From assembly GCA_913063405.1 (NCBI GenBank), contig CAJXZB010000010.1, positions 32,073 to 96,072 on the forward strand: 64,000 nucleotides of DNA. The letters run 5' to 3'. The notes under the pieces were generated by a model. It did not search any database, was not told where the DNA came from, and saw nothing but the letters and a program-made list of their open reading frames with translations. This document shows, piece after piece, positions 27,538 through 37,147 of the stretch. Source of the stretch: an uncultured Ulvibacter sp. Lineage in GTDB: Bacteria; Bacteroidota; Bacteroidia; Flavobacteriales; Flavobacteriaceae. The position numbers and the translations under genes are program-made. How positions within the stretch are numbered: position 1 is the first letter of the stretch; each line of letters starts with the position of its first letter.

Positions 27538-28623
27538 ATGAATCGCTATATATCTTTATACCTATTATGTTCGTTGTTTGTTATTTCTTGTAATAAAAAA
27601 GATGATGGCGTGGTGGATCCTGGAAATGGATATGTCCCCACGCCAATGTCTTTAAATATCCCTCCTTTATTTGAGGAAAAACTTATAGATCCTCTAATCC
27701 CAACTGACAATCCACAAACAGTGGAAGGGGTAGCTTTAGGAAGAAAGCTCTTTTTCGATCCTATACTCTCTGCTGATAATACACAGGCTTGTGCCGACTG
27801 TCATAGTCCACAAAATGCGTTCACTGATGAAAGGCAATTTAGTATTGGTATTGATGGGATTTCTGGAGATCGTAATTCAATGCCCTTATTTAACATTGCG
27901 TGGAATTTTACAGAAAAGTTCTTTTGGGATGGAAGAGCTCCAAATCTAGAGGCTCAAATTCTAGAACCGGTTATCAACCCAATAGAAATGCATAATACTT
28001 GGGAGAATGCAACAGCGAGCCTTCAGGCAAGAAACGATTATCCCGATTTATTTTCTAAAGCCTTCGGAACAACAACAATTGACAAAACTCTAGTCAGTAA
28101 GGCAATTGCACAATTCCTAAGGACTTTAATTTCTGGAAATTCTAAATTTGACAAACATCTTGCAAATCAAGCTTCTTTAACTCCTTCTGAAACAAATGGA
28201 CTTGCCATTTTTCTTGATGAAACAAAAGGTGATTGTTTCCATTGTCATGGAAACCCAAACAGCCCACTATGGACAGACAACGTTTTTCACAACAATGGTT
28301 TGGATGAGGTTATCACAGATCTAGGATTAGGAGATTTTACAGGAGATCCCAGAGATTTTGGGCTATTTAAGTCCCCATCTCTTCGAAACTTAGCCTATAC
28401 GGCACCATATATGCATGATGGTCGTTTCGCCACCTTAGATGAAGTTATTAACCATTATAGCGAAGGGTTGATGTATTCAGAAACTATTGATCCCCTCATG
28501 AAAACAATTGCCCAAGGGGGTGTAAATCTATCGGAAGAAGATAAAGCCGACTTAAAGGCCTTTTTACTCACTTTATCCGACCCCGAATTTATTAATAACC
28601 CAGATTTTCAAGACCCAAATTAA
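27538..28623 (+). CDS. Dihaem cytochrome c peroxidase/MauG-like protein (MbnH type), lipoprotein
   Basis: A 361-residue lipoprotein (lipobox VISC, Cys18). Two haem c sites are present, CADCH (85-89) and CFHCH (233-237), in the two-domain arrangement of bacterial dihaem peroxidases and MauG. Other family features are EGVALGRKLFFDP, RNSMPLFNIAW, FFWDGRA, KSPSLRNLAYTAPYMHDGRFATL (with a Met likely near a haem) and the final TLSDPEF. Its position directly after the MbnP gene supports an MbnH role, oxidising its partner with H2O2, rather than simple peroxide removal. It is the last gene of the unit; 162 bp precede sufA. Confidence 0.9.
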   Translation: MNRYISLYLLCSLFVISCNKKDDGVVDPGNGYVPTPMSLNIPPLFEEKLIDPLIPTDNPQTVEGVALGRKLFFDPILSADNTQACADCHSPQNAFTDERQFSIGIDGISGDRNSMPLFNIAWNFTEKFFWDGRAPNLEAQILEPVINPIEMHNTWENATASLQARNDYPDLFSKAFGTTTIDKTLVSKAIAQFLRTLISGNSKFDKHLANQASLTPSETNGLAIFLDETKGDCFHCHGNPNSPLWTDNVFHNNGLDEVITDLGLGDFTGDPRDFGLFKSPSLRNLAYTAPYMHDGRFATLDEVINHYSEGLMYSETIDPLMKTIAQGGVNLSEEDKADLKAFLLTLSDPEFINNPDFQDPN

Positions 28624-28748
28624 CGAATCCATGTTAGGCTTCTGCAGTTTAAACGACTACTAATATTACATAGGGTTTTCATCAATTAAACCTATCGATG
28701 TATCAGTTTAATTTCTTTTACAACTATGGTTTAAAACAGTATTTACAC

Positions 28749-28756
28749 TATATTTG
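28749..28756 (+). promoter_or_regulatory. Possible -7 promoter element of the suf operon
   Basis: TATATTTG matches TAnnTTTG 30 bp before the sufA ATG, in the only sizeable gap upstream of the operon. A clear -33 TTTG is not seen. Confidence 0.5.
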
Positions 28757-28785
28757 CACCCTAATTTAGAATTAATCTATATTAA

Positions 28786-29115
28786 ATGATAAAAGTAAGT
28801 GATACGGCCAAATCGAGGATTACGCAGCTCATGACCGATGAAGGTTTTAGTGTTGCGAAGGATTTTGTACGCGTTGGTGTGAAGAGTGGTGGATGTTCCG
28901 GATTATCGTATGAGCTTAAGTTTGATAATGAGATGGGAGAAGATGACAAACTGTTTGAAGACCAAGAAGTAAAGATCGCTATTGACAAAAAGAGCTTTTT
29001 ATACCTAGTCGGGACCACTTTAGAATACAGTGGCGGTCTCAACGGAAAAGGATTTGTTTTTAATAATCCTAACGCGAATAGAACGTGTGGCTGTGGCGAG
29101 AGTTTTTCGCTTTAA
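28786..29115 (+). CDS. sufA: SufA/IscA-type Fe-S cluster carrier
   Basis: A 109-residue A-type carrier that receives a cluster from the SufBCD scaffold and passes it to target enzymes. The three conserved Cys are in GGCSGLSYELKF and in the C-terminal CGCGESFSL. Length is typical. It is the first gene of the suf group; sufB follows within 6 to 18 bp depending on the sufB start. Naming as SufA rests on the location next to sufB. Confidence 0.95.
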   Translation: MIKVSDTAKSRITQLMTDEGFSVAKDFVRVGVKSGGCSGLSYELKFDNEMGEDDKLFEDQEVKIAIDKKSFLYLVGTTLEYSGGLNGKGFVFNNPNANRTCGCGESFSL

Positions 29116-29133
29116 AATTTGATGAAAAAGAAG

Positions 29134-30582
29134 ATGGGAAAATTTACAGAAGATGATTTAAAGAAAGAGCTTGAAACAAAGGAATACGAATATGGTTTTT
29201 ATACCGATATCGAATCCGAGACCTTTCCCATTGGCTTAAATGAAGGTGTTGTTAGGGCCATCTCTAAGAAGAAAGAGGAGCCAGAATGGATGACAGAATG
29301 GAGGCTCGAAGCCTTTAAGCATTGGAAAGAAATGGTGGAACCAGAATGGGCGAACGTTCATTATGAAAAACCAGATTTTCAAGCCATTTCTTATTACTCT
29401 GCACCTTCCACTAAGCCAAAATATGACAGCCTTGATGAAGTAGATCCAGAACTTCTAGACACCTTCAAAAGACTTGGTATTTCTCTTGACGAACAAAAGA
29501 AGCTTGCCGGAGTTGCAGTAGATATCGTCATGGACTCCGTTTCAGTAGCGACTACATTCAAAAAGACATTGGGTGAAAAAGGAATTATTTTTTGCCCCAT
29601 TTCGGAAGCAATTAAAGAGCACCCAGAACTTGTAAAGAAATATATAGGATCTGTGGTACCACAAAGAGATAATTTCTATGCAGCCCTTAATAGCGCTGTT
29701 TTTAGTGATGGTTCCTTCTGTTATATTCCAAAAGGTGTTCGTTGCCCTATGGAGCTTTCTACGTATTTCCGTATCAATCAAGCTGGAACAGGTCAATTTG
29801 AGCGTACGCTAGTTATTGCTGATGAAGGAAGTTATGTGAGTTACCTTGAAGGATGTACGGCACCAAGTAGAGATGAAAATCAATTGCACGCTGCAGTCGT
29901 TGAATTAATTGCATTAGACAATGCCGAAATAAAATACTCCACAGTGCAAAACTGGTATCCTGGTGGAAAAGATGGTAAGGGTGGAGTTTTTAACTTTGTA
30001 ACCAAGAGAGGAATCTGCGAAAAAAATGCTAAAATTTCTTGGACACAAGTTGAAACTGGAAGTGCAGTAACCTGGAAATATCCTAGTTGTATTTTAAAAG
30101 GGGATAATTCCATTGGTGAGTTTTATTCCATCGCGGTAACTAACAACTTTCAACAAGCCGATACCGGTACTAAAATGATTCATCTTGGCAAGAATACAAG
30201 AAGTACTATTATTTCCAAGGGGGTTTCGGCAGGACAGTCCCAAAACAGCTATCGCGGGCTAGTAAAAATAAGCCCCAATGCGGATAACGCGCGTAACTTT
30301 TCACAATGCGATTCATTGCTAATGGGAAATAATTGTGGCGCACATACTTTCCCTTATATTGAAGCAAAGAACAAGACAGCACAAATTGAGCACGAAGCTA
30401 CTACGAGTAAAATTGGAGAGGATCAGATATTTTATTGCAATCAGCGCGGTATAAATACAGAAAAGGCGATCGCATTAATTGTAAATGGTTTTAGCAAAGA
30501 AGTACTGAATAAATTACCTATGGAATTTGCTGTGGAAGCTCAAAAGCTTTTAGAAATAAGTCTTGAAGGATCGGTTGGTTAA
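29134..30582 (+). CDS. sufB: Fe-S cluster assembly scaffold SufB
   Basis: 482 residues from ATG 29134 ([14 protein letters not shown]), chosen because Flavobacterial SufB proteins begin there; ATG 29122 would add four residues. SufB forms the SufBC2D complex on which clusters are built. Family signatures include [78 protein letters not shown] text and [20 protein letters not shown], whose Cys lies where cluster-binding Cys occur. The gene is intact. A small lipoprotein gene separates it from sufC. Confidence 0.96.
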   Translation: MGKFTEDDLKKELETKEYEYGFYTDIESETFPIGLNEGVVRAISKKKEEPEWMTEWRLEAFKHWKEMVEPEWANVHYEKPDFQAISYYSAPSTKPKYDSLDEVDPELLDTFKRLGISLDEQKKLAGVAVDIVMDSVSVATTFKKTLGEKGIIFCPISEAIKEHPELVKKYIGSVVPQRDNFYAALNSAVFSDGSFCYIPKGVRCPMELSTYFRINQAGTGQFERTLVIADEGSYVSYLEGCTAPSRDENQLHAAVVELIALDNAEIKYSTVQNWYPGGKDGKGGVFNFVTKRGICEKNAKISWTQVETGSAVTWKYPSCILKGDNSIGEFYSIAVTNNFQQADTGTKMIHLGKNTRSTIISKGVSAGQSQNSYRGLVKISPNADNARNFSQCDSLLMGNNCGAHTFPYIEAKNKTAQIEHEATTSKIGEDQIFYCNQRGINTEKAIALIVNGFSKEVLNKLPMEFAVEAQKLLEISLEGSVG

Positions 30583-30636
30583 AACCCTCATTATTTTAAT
30601 AACGTTTAAAAATTATAAATAAAACTATTGTCAACT

Positions 30637-31038
30637 ATGAAAAAAATCTTTTTGCTATTAGTAATTGCCATTGCAATCGTTTCTTGTAAAAATGCAGAAG
30701 ACAAGAAGTCTGAAACCGAAAACAATGTTGCCGAAGCTGCTGTAAATGTTCAAATGTTTAAAGGTGAATTTCTTTACTTAGCAGATGCAGCCGTATTAAA
30801 AGGTGATAACTTTATTTATGGAGTCACCATTGATGAAACAATGCACCAGCTTGCAGATCAGGTAAAATCTATTAAAAAAGATGAGTTCGACATGGTTCCG
30901 GTAATTGTTAAAGGAAACATCACTAAAAAACCAGAAGGAGCTGAAGGTTGGGATGAGATCATTACCATTACCGAGATAGTAAACGTGAGCAATACACCTT
31001 CAGAAGCAGATATTAAAATTGAAGAAAACAAATCATAA
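30637..31038 (+). CDS. Small lipoprotein within the suf operon
   Basis: 133 residues from ATG 30637; a TTG three codons earlier is less likely. The signal peptide has a lipobox (AIVSC, Cys about residue 18) followed by KNAEDKKSE. The mature domain (MFKGEFLYLADAAVLKGDNFIYGVTID, VIVKGNITKKPEGAEGWDEIITITEIV) looks like a small OB-like or beta-barrel domain seen in Bacteroidota lipoproteins. No known Suf function. Its stop is directly followed by sufC (1-base gap), so the two are surely co-transcribed; sufB is 54 bp upstream. Confidence 0.8.
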   Translation: MKKIFLLLVIAIAIVSCKNAEDKKSETENNVAEAAVNVQMFKGEFLYLADAAVLKGDNFIYGVTIDETMHQLADQVKSIKKDEFDMVPVIVKGNITKKPEGAEGWDEIITITEIVNVSNTPSEADIKIEENKS

Positions 31039-31039
31039 C

Positions 31040-31789
31040 ATGTTACAAATTAAAAATTTACATGCTAGTGTCGAAGATAAAGATATTTTAAAAGGTATCA
31101 ATCTAAACGTTAATGCTGGAGAAGTACACGCTATTATGGGGCCAAACGGATCTGGTAAAAGCACCCTAGCATCTGTAATTTCTGGGAAAGAAGAGTTTGA
31201 GATTACACGAGGCGCATTGAGTTTTGAAGGGGAAGACATTTCAGAAATGGATCCCGAGGAGAGAGCCCATAAAGGGGTTTTTCTTTCTTTCCAATATCCT
31301 GTTGAGATTCCTGGAGTAAGTGTAACCAATTTTATTAAGACGGCTATTAACGAAAATCGAAAAGCCAAGGGACAGGATGATATGCCTGCTGCCGAAATGC
31401 TTAAGTTAATCAAAGAAAAAGCTGACTTATTAGAGATTGACCGTAAGTTTCTTTCTCGTTCCTTAAATGAGGGCTTTTCAGGTGGAGAGAAAAAGAGAAA
31501 TGAAATTTTTCAAATGGCTATGTTAGAGCCAAGACTCGCGATCTTAGATGAAACAGATTCGGGATTAGACATAGACGCGCTTAAAATTGTGGCAAATGGT
31601 GTTAATAAATTGAAAAGTAATGACAATGCAGTTATTTTGATTACTCATTACCAGCGCTTGTTAGATTATATAGTTCCAGATTTTGTACACGTGCTTATGG
31701 ACGGAAAAATCGTTAAATCTGGCACCAAAGAATTAGCCTATGAGCTAGAAGAAAAAGGATACGACTGGATTAAAGAGGAACTTGTATAA
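31040..31789 (+). CDS. sufC: Fe-S cluster assembly ATPase SufC
   Basis: A 249-residue ABC-type ATPase of the SufBC2D complex. Walker A is GPNGSGKST, the signature is SGGEKKRNE, Walker B is LAILDETDSGLDID and the H-loop is ITHYQRLLDYI. The start at 31040 (MLQIKNLHA) was taken since earlier codons overlap the lipoprotein. 41 bp to sufD. Confidence 0.96.
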   Translation: MLQIKNLHASVEDKDILKGINLNVNAGEVHAIMGPNGSGKSTLASVISGKEEFEITRGALSFEGEDISEMDPEERAHKGVFLSFQYPVEIPGVSVTNFIKTAINENRKAKGQDDMPAAEMLKLIKEKADLLEIDRKFLSRSLNEGFSGGEKKRNEIFQMAMLEPRLAILDETDSGLDIDALKIVANGVNKLKSNDNAVILITHYQRLLDYIVPDFVHVLMDGKIVKSGTKELAYELEEKGYDWIKEELV

Positions 31790-31830
31790 GGTTACTAAAA
31801 CCAAACGTTTTCCTTTACAATACCTAAAAA

Positions 31831-33144
31831 ATGAGTTTAAAAGATAAATTACTTTCCTCTTACATCGCTTTTGAAGACCATCTTGAAGCAGATTCTCCGC
31901 TTCATGATTTAAGACACAAAGCGATAAAAACATTTGAAGACAAGGGTTTCCCCACAAAAAAAGAGGAAGCTTGGAAGTACACTTCGTTGAATTCTCTTCT
32001 GAAAACAGACTATAGTATTTTTCCGAAGCAGGATCATGCAGTTGAGTTCAAAGAGGTGAAAAAATATTTTTTACACGATATTGACACTTACAAGATTGTT
32101 TTTATTGATGGTGTTTATAGCTCATTTCTTTCCGAAACTACCCATAACAAACTGGATGTTTGCTTAATGTCTTCAGCATTAAATAAGAGCAAATATAAAC
32201 CAGTAATTGAGGCTTATTTTAATAAGATAGCTAAAGAAGATAGTCTGACATCACTTAATACGGCTTTCGCTAAAGAGGGTGCTTACATTCATATCCCGAA
32301 GCATAAAGAAGTGGAAAAGCCTATTGAAATCATAAATTTTTCTACTGGCAATGAAGCGGCGGTCTTACTGCAACCTCGTAACTTAATTGTAGTTGGGGAA
32401 AACTCACATGTTCAAATCATTGAAAGACATCAAAGTCTTTCAGAAAATGCAGTGCTTACCAATTCGGTAACGGAAATATTCGCTGAGAAACGGGCCTTTG
32501 TAGATTATTACAAGGTTCAAAATGATGGCCCTTCTGCCTCATTGATAGACAATACTTATGTTTCGCAAGAACGCGAGAGCAATTGTAATGTACATACCTT
32601 TTCGTTTGGCGGAAATCTAACACGTAACAACCTTAATTTCTATCAAAATGGTAAGCATTGTGATTCCACATTAAAAGGAATTACCATATTGGAAGATAAG
32701 CAGCATGTGGATCACAATACATTGGTACACCATATCGAGTCCAACTGCGAAAGCCACCAAGATTATAAAGGTATTTTTGATGATTCTTCCACTGGTGTCT
32801 TTAATGGTAAGATTGTCGTTGAAAAAGAGGCCCAAAAAACCAATGCATTTCAGAAAAACAATAACATACTTATAGAAGATAAGGCTACCATAAATGCAAA
32901 ACCTCAGCTTGAGATTTTTGCAGATGACGTAAAATGCTCTCATGGTTGTACCATTGGTCAATTTGATGAAGACGCCTTATTTTATCTTCGTTCTCGAGGA
33001 ATTGCAAAAAAAGAAGCTCGTGCTTTACTAATGTATGCTTTTGCAAATACTGTTTTAGAGAGTGTAAAAATTCCAGAATTAAAAGTGCGAATTAATAAGT
33101 TAATTGCTAATAAAATTGGTGTTAGCTTAGGCTTTGACGTATAA
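31831..33144 (+). CDS. sufD: Fe-S cluster assembly protein SufD
   Basis: A 437-residue SufB paralogue that pairs with SufB in the scaffold. Signatures: KEEAWKYTSL near the N-terminus, LRSRGIAKKEARALLMYAFA and DDVKCSHGCTIGQFDEDALFYLRSRG at the C-terminus. It is followed by a terminator and then the decayed gene on the other strand, so in this strain the sufABCD transcript ends here. Confidence 0.95.
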   Translation: MSLKDKLLSSYIAFEDHLEADSPLHDLRHKAIKTFEDKGFPTKKEEAWKYTSLNSLLKTDYSIFPKQDHAVEFKEVKKYFLHDIDTYKIVFIDGVYSSFLSETTHNKLDVCLMSSALNKSKYKPVIEAYFNKIAKEDSLTSLNTAFAKEGAYIHIPKHKEVEKPIEIINFSTGNEAAVLLQPRNLIVVGENSHVQIIERHQSLSENAVLTNSVTEIFAEKRAFVDYYKVQNDGPSASLIDNTYVSQERESNCNVHTFSFGGNLTRNNLNFYQNGKHCDSTLKGITILEDKQHVDHNTLVHHIESNCESHQDYKGIFDDSSTGVFNGKIVVEKEAQKTNAFQKNNNILIEDKATINAKPQLEIFADDVKCSHGCTIGQFDEDALFYLRSRGIAKKEARALLMYAFANTVLESVKIPELKVRINKLIANKIGVSLGFDV

Positions 33145-33146
33145 AA

Positions 33147-33184
33147 AGCCTTTCAGAATTAAATCCTGAAAGGCTCTTAATTTT
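33147..33184 (+). terminator. Terminator after sufD
   Basis: A 10-bp perfect stem (AGCCTTTCAG with CTGAAAGGCT), 9-base loop and a T-rich tail (CTTAATTTT), starting 3 bp after the stop codon. Confidence 0.75.
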
Positions 33185-33197
33185 CTCCAAGAAAGTA

Positions 33198-35222
33198 TTA
33201 TTCTTTAATCAATTTGGGGCGGTATATCGCTTTTGATTTTCGCCAACTACTTTTACAAAGTACATCCCCGAACTAATTGAAGAAATGTCAACAACCTATT
33301 CAGATTTAGTTTGATTCAAATTTGCAGAATAAACTACTAGACCAAAAATTGAAATAACCTCAACACGTTTAATAATATCATCTAACAATGAAATATTAAA
33401 ACTATTTTGAGCTGGATTTGGATAGAGAGAGAAACGCTCATCGTTCATCACTTCATCAGTACCCAATGCAGCTCCTCCTGACCTTACAACTCTTCTCTTT
33501 ATATCTTCCTTCATTTCATCTGAGAAGTCTGAATCACTAGTTGGAGCAAAACCATTATTATAGGTAATTTGATATTCAAAACTTTCCGTATAACAGCTTT
33601 CACAACAAGATGGAATATAAATTCCTATTACATAAAACTTATTGCTAGCAAATGGATAATCTGGAAAGTTAGTTCTAAGTCCCCAAGGACCATTTACACC
33701 AGGACCAGACCAACTTATGTTTGAACTCCAACCGAATGTTCCAGGTTTAATTCCACTAAACAATGGCGCTGTTGGATTAAATGGTTCATATACAAACCAG
33801 TAATAATCATCACGATCATTAGATTCACACTCTTCATTTAATAATACGTCATCTCCATTGGAAATTGTATTCAATGATCCTGTAATATCGTTATTATTTC
33901 CTTGATGTTGCACCGTAATAAAGTAATTTGGACCTAGCTTCTGTTGAAGTGCTATATCATCTATTTCTAAATCATTACCATCACCGTTTCCTGTTTCATC
34001 CAGTTCTATTTATAGGTTGATTATGGATTGATTAGGTGTAAAACAAATTTCAATTCGCTGCCAATCACAGGGATCACTATCATCTGTATCAATAACTTGT
34101 GAGGTGCTAAAAGTACCTGCACTAACGGTTATGTTAGGGAAAATATTAAACGTACATATGCTCCATATCTCTAAAGTTGGCACAAAACTTATATTCTTCA
34201 CCCTTTTCCAAACCTGTAATTGTCTGCTCCCAAATTATACTACTACCACTTTGTTGTGTTTTTCCATTTACCTCCATAAACATATCATTGGAAGAATATA
34301 AACTAGAATCCTCACAATACGAATGATCTGTAATGGTTGCACCAAAGGCAGCCGCACTTGATACAACGCCATACTACCCCTGGATAGGTTGCTGTTGAAT
34401 TGGAATAAGCACTTAAAAATCCCGCATCGCCAAATTCAAAGTTTCCGTTGTCGACTAGATTATTGCCTTCACAGCAGTAAGAGCCCTCTTCTGTAGGAGG
34501 GTCATCATCGTCACCAACATTTGGGTCACATTTTTCACTGATACAAATATTGTCTATCCCCCATCTCTCATCGCCACCTGCAACATCAACTGCAAATGAT
34601 ACTGACCTTACTCCAGTTATTAAGGTATCCCAATCTGCAGGAACCCCTGTATTAACAACCCTCTGTCCATCACTATTGCTGGGTAAATCACCTGTACTTT
34701 CTGCTAGCGCAACTCGAGTACAAATTCTCACCCACCCTCTTGAAACATCAATAGGAGCAGAAAGAACAAAAGTAGCAAATACGGTAGAGCTACATACATC
34801 TGGGCCATCATAAATACGCAAACTATTGAATCCTGTTACAGTACCTGTTTGAATAAAGAAAGATTTTAGATCGAAGCAAAAACAGCCTCCATCCTGTGGT
34901 ACGATATCTATCCAATTACCATTAAAATCAGTATTATTATAGCTATAAGTTCCACCAGAACTACAAGGTCCATCATCCAGATACAAAAAATAATCCCCTA
35001 GTCCACCTTGACTTCCGATATCTGTATATTTAATGCCATCAATATTTAAACCGCCCCAATTGTTTAGTAAATTTGGGTAACATACGGCATCGCAAGGAGT
35101 ACCTGCTAGCGTAGTATTGGAATAGCTGTTAAAATTCTCACAGAATCCTTGCGAAAAACTTGTGCGCCGGTCAAAAAAAAACAATAAAGCATAACTTTAC
35201 ACGTGTGTTTTATTATTTTCAT
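33198..35222 (-). pseudogene. Decayed T9SS-secreted protein gene between sufD and sufS
   Basis: An original gene of about 670 codons can be rebuilt from ATG 35222 to a stop at 33198-33200. It has a signal peptide (MKIIKHTCKVMLYCFF, LTGAQ), a Cys-rich region (GFCENFNSYSN, CDAVCYPNLLNNWGG, CCEGNNLVDNGNFEFG) and a type A sorting domain (SLYPNPAQNSFNISLL, SSGMYFVKV, PKLIKE). The lesions I can see are: frameshift near 35155; frameshift near 34380 at a run of C; frameshift near 34175-34195; in-frame TAA at 34010-34012; in-frame TAG at 33296-33298; frameshift near 33236. The pieces align as one protein when joined. At least six lesions argue for true decay rather than sequence errors. Confidence 0.85.
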
Positions 35223-35454
35223 AATTTCTAATTATTAATTTACCTACTCTATTTATTATTGGCTTTTCGGTTTTCGCCAGAAAGGGGAGTATGTAAGAAC
35301 ACAAACTTAGCGTACCGAATAAAAAATTAATAGAGTGAATAGATCAACCTAGTTTCCCGTTCGACGAACTATTGGTTTGACTAAATGAAATAACTTTTAG
35401 GTTTTTTTAAGAACCAAGACACTAATAACACTAGTCTCTAACTGGAAAATACAC

Positions 35455-35462
35455 TAACTTTG
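35455..35462 (+). promoter_or_regulatory. Possible -7 promoter element of the sufS group
   Basis: TAACTTTG matches TAnnTTTG, 18 bp before the sufS ATG. A promoter is expected here because the sufD terminator and the minus-strand pseudogene isolate sufS. Confidence 0.5.
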
Positions 35463-35480
35463 TAGACCATTCAAAACACT

Positions 35481-36695
35481 ATGTATTCAGTAGAAAAAAT
35501 AAGGGAAGACTTCCCAATTCTTAAGAGAAAAGTGAACGGGTATCCGTTGATATATCTAGACAATGCTGCAACTTCACAAAAGCCTCAATTGGTTATAGAT
35601 TGTATTGTAGATTACTATAGTAACTACAATGCCAATATTCATCGTGGAGTGCATACACTTTCTCAAGAGGCGACCGATGCCTATGAAATTGCGCGAAAAA
35701 AAATTCAGAAACATTTCAATATAAAAAATTCACATGAGGTTATTTTTACCTCGGGTACAACACACGGGATTAATCTAGTAGCCAACGGTTTTTCTGAAAT
35801 TCTTCTGAAAGGTGATGAGATATTAGTTTCGGCGATGGAGCATCATTCGAATATTGTTCCTTGGCAAATGCTATGTGAACGAACAGGAGCTATCTTAAAG
35901 GTAATTCCAATGAATCAAGAAGGTGTTTTAGTTCTTTCAGAATATGAGGCTATACTTTCAGAAAAAACGAAACTAGTTTTTGTGAATCATGTTTCGAATG
36001 CCTTGGGAACGATCAATCCTATTTCAGAAATTATTAAAAAAGCTCAAGATAAAGGAGCGGCGGTCTTAATTGATGGAGCTCAATCTTGTTCACACATCAA
36101 GCCCGATTTACAAAAATTGAATGTCGACTTTTATGTGACTTCTGCTCACAAAATGTGCGGCCCTACGGGAGTTGGTATGCTATATATGAATGAAAAATGG
36201 GGAAATATACTTCCTCCCTATCAAGGGGGAGGTGAAATGATTAAGGAAGTAACCTTCAAAAAAACCACCTATGCCGACCTTCCCCATAAATTTGAGGCAG
36301 GAACTCCCAACATTTCTGGAGGTATTGCATTTGGAAGCGCAATTGACTATCTTAACAACATTGGCTTTGCGGAAATTGAGAAATATGAAATGGCGTTGCT
36401 ATCTTATGCCACAAATGAATTGCTTAAAATAGATGATTTGACAATTTATGGCACTGGCCCTGACAAGACTTCAGTGGTTTCTTTTAATATTGACGGAATA
36501 CATCCTTATGATATTGGCACTATCGTTGATAAGTTAGGTATAGCAGTACGAACTGGACATCATTGTACTCAACCCATTATGGCTTTTTATAAAATTCCAG
36601 GAACAGTACGTGCCTCGTTTGCATTTTATAACACAAAAGAAGAAATTGATGCTTTAGTAAGTGCTGTAAAAAAAGCACAAATGATGCTCACTTAA
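35481..36695 (+). CDS. sufS: SufS-type cysteine desulfurase
   Basis: A 404-residue PLP enzyme that takes sulfur from cysteine for cluster assembly (class V aminotransferase fold). The PLP Lys is in TSAHKMCGPTGVGML; the sulfur-accepting Cys is in RTGHHCTQP, followed by the group II-type C-terminus. LIYLDNAATSQKP and ANIHRGVHTLS are typical N-terminal motifs. It begins the second suf segment with sufE two genes downstream. Confidence 0.96.
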   Translation: MYSVEKIREDFPILKRKVNGYPLIYLDNAATSQKPQLVIDCIVDYYSNYNANIHRGVHTLSQEATDAYEIARKKIQKHFNIKNSHEVIFTSGTTHGINLVANGFSEILLKGDEILVSAMEHHSNIVPWQMLCERTGAILKVIPMNQEGVLVLSEYEAILSEKTKLVFVNHVSNALGTINPISEIIKKAQDKGAAVLIDGAQSCSHIKPDLQKLNVDFYVTSAHKMCGPTGVGMLYMNEKWGNILPPYQGGGEMIKEVTFKKTTYADLPHKFEAGTPNISGGIAFGSAIDYLNNIGFAEIEKYEMALLSYATNELLKIDDLTIYGTGPDKTSVVSFNIDGIHPYDIGTIVDKLGIAVRTGHHCTQPIMAFYKIPGTVRASFAFYNTKEEIDALVSAVKKAQMMLT

Positions 36696-36706
36696 AACCT
36701 AAACAT

Positions 36707-37141
36707 ATGAAAACATTCTACGCTCTCAGCATTGCAGTATTTACATTGATTTTTAGCAGTTGTGATGAAACTAAAAAAGTAATTGAAGTCGCCGAAACTG
36801 TCCAACTTACAGGAGAATATTCGGTTATGAAAGTCGGAAAAACAGCTGTTAAAGGTAGTTCAATGTCGATTAGTTTTACAGCTTTGGATAAATCGGTTAA
36901 AGGAGATACGGGTTGTAATTCTTACTTCGGAAACTATACCTTGGATGCCTTTGCTCTAGGTTTTGGAGATATTGCAGTATCCGAAAAATATTGCGACGAG
37001 CCTATAATGAAATCTGAAAGAGCCCTATTAGGTGCACTAAAGAATACAGGATCATTTGTGGTAAAAGACAAAGTGCTAACCTTATATTCGAAAACAGATC
37101 GTAGCATTTTGCTAACCGCGAAAAAAACAACGGCAGAATAA
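36707..37141 (+). CDS. META-domain lipoprotein (HslJ-like)
   Basis: A 144-residue lipoprotein with lipobox FSSC. The domain shows the META/HslJ pattern: TGEYSVMKVGK at the start, a central GDTGCNSYFGNYTL and a DEPIMKSERALLGALKN helix before the last strands (VLTLYSKT). META-domain proteins are periplasmic or envelope proteins linked to stress in other bacteria. It sits 11 bp after sufS and 6 bp before sufE, so it is co-expressed with Fe-S assembly genes; the link is unexplained. Confidence 0.85.
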   Translation: MKTFYALSIAVFTLIFSSCDETKKVIEVAETVQLTGEYSVMKVGKTAVKGSSMSISFTALDKSVKGDTGCNSYFGNYTLDAFALGFGDIAVSEKYCDEPIMKSERALLGALKNTGSFVVKDKVLTLYSKTDRSILLTAKKTTAE

Positions 37142-37147
37142 ACAAAG

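Noticed and set aside
35235..35300. Hairpin-like sequence upstream of the decayed gene
   Set aside because: The pairing is short and interrupted, with no clear role; not better than expected in AT-rich DNA.
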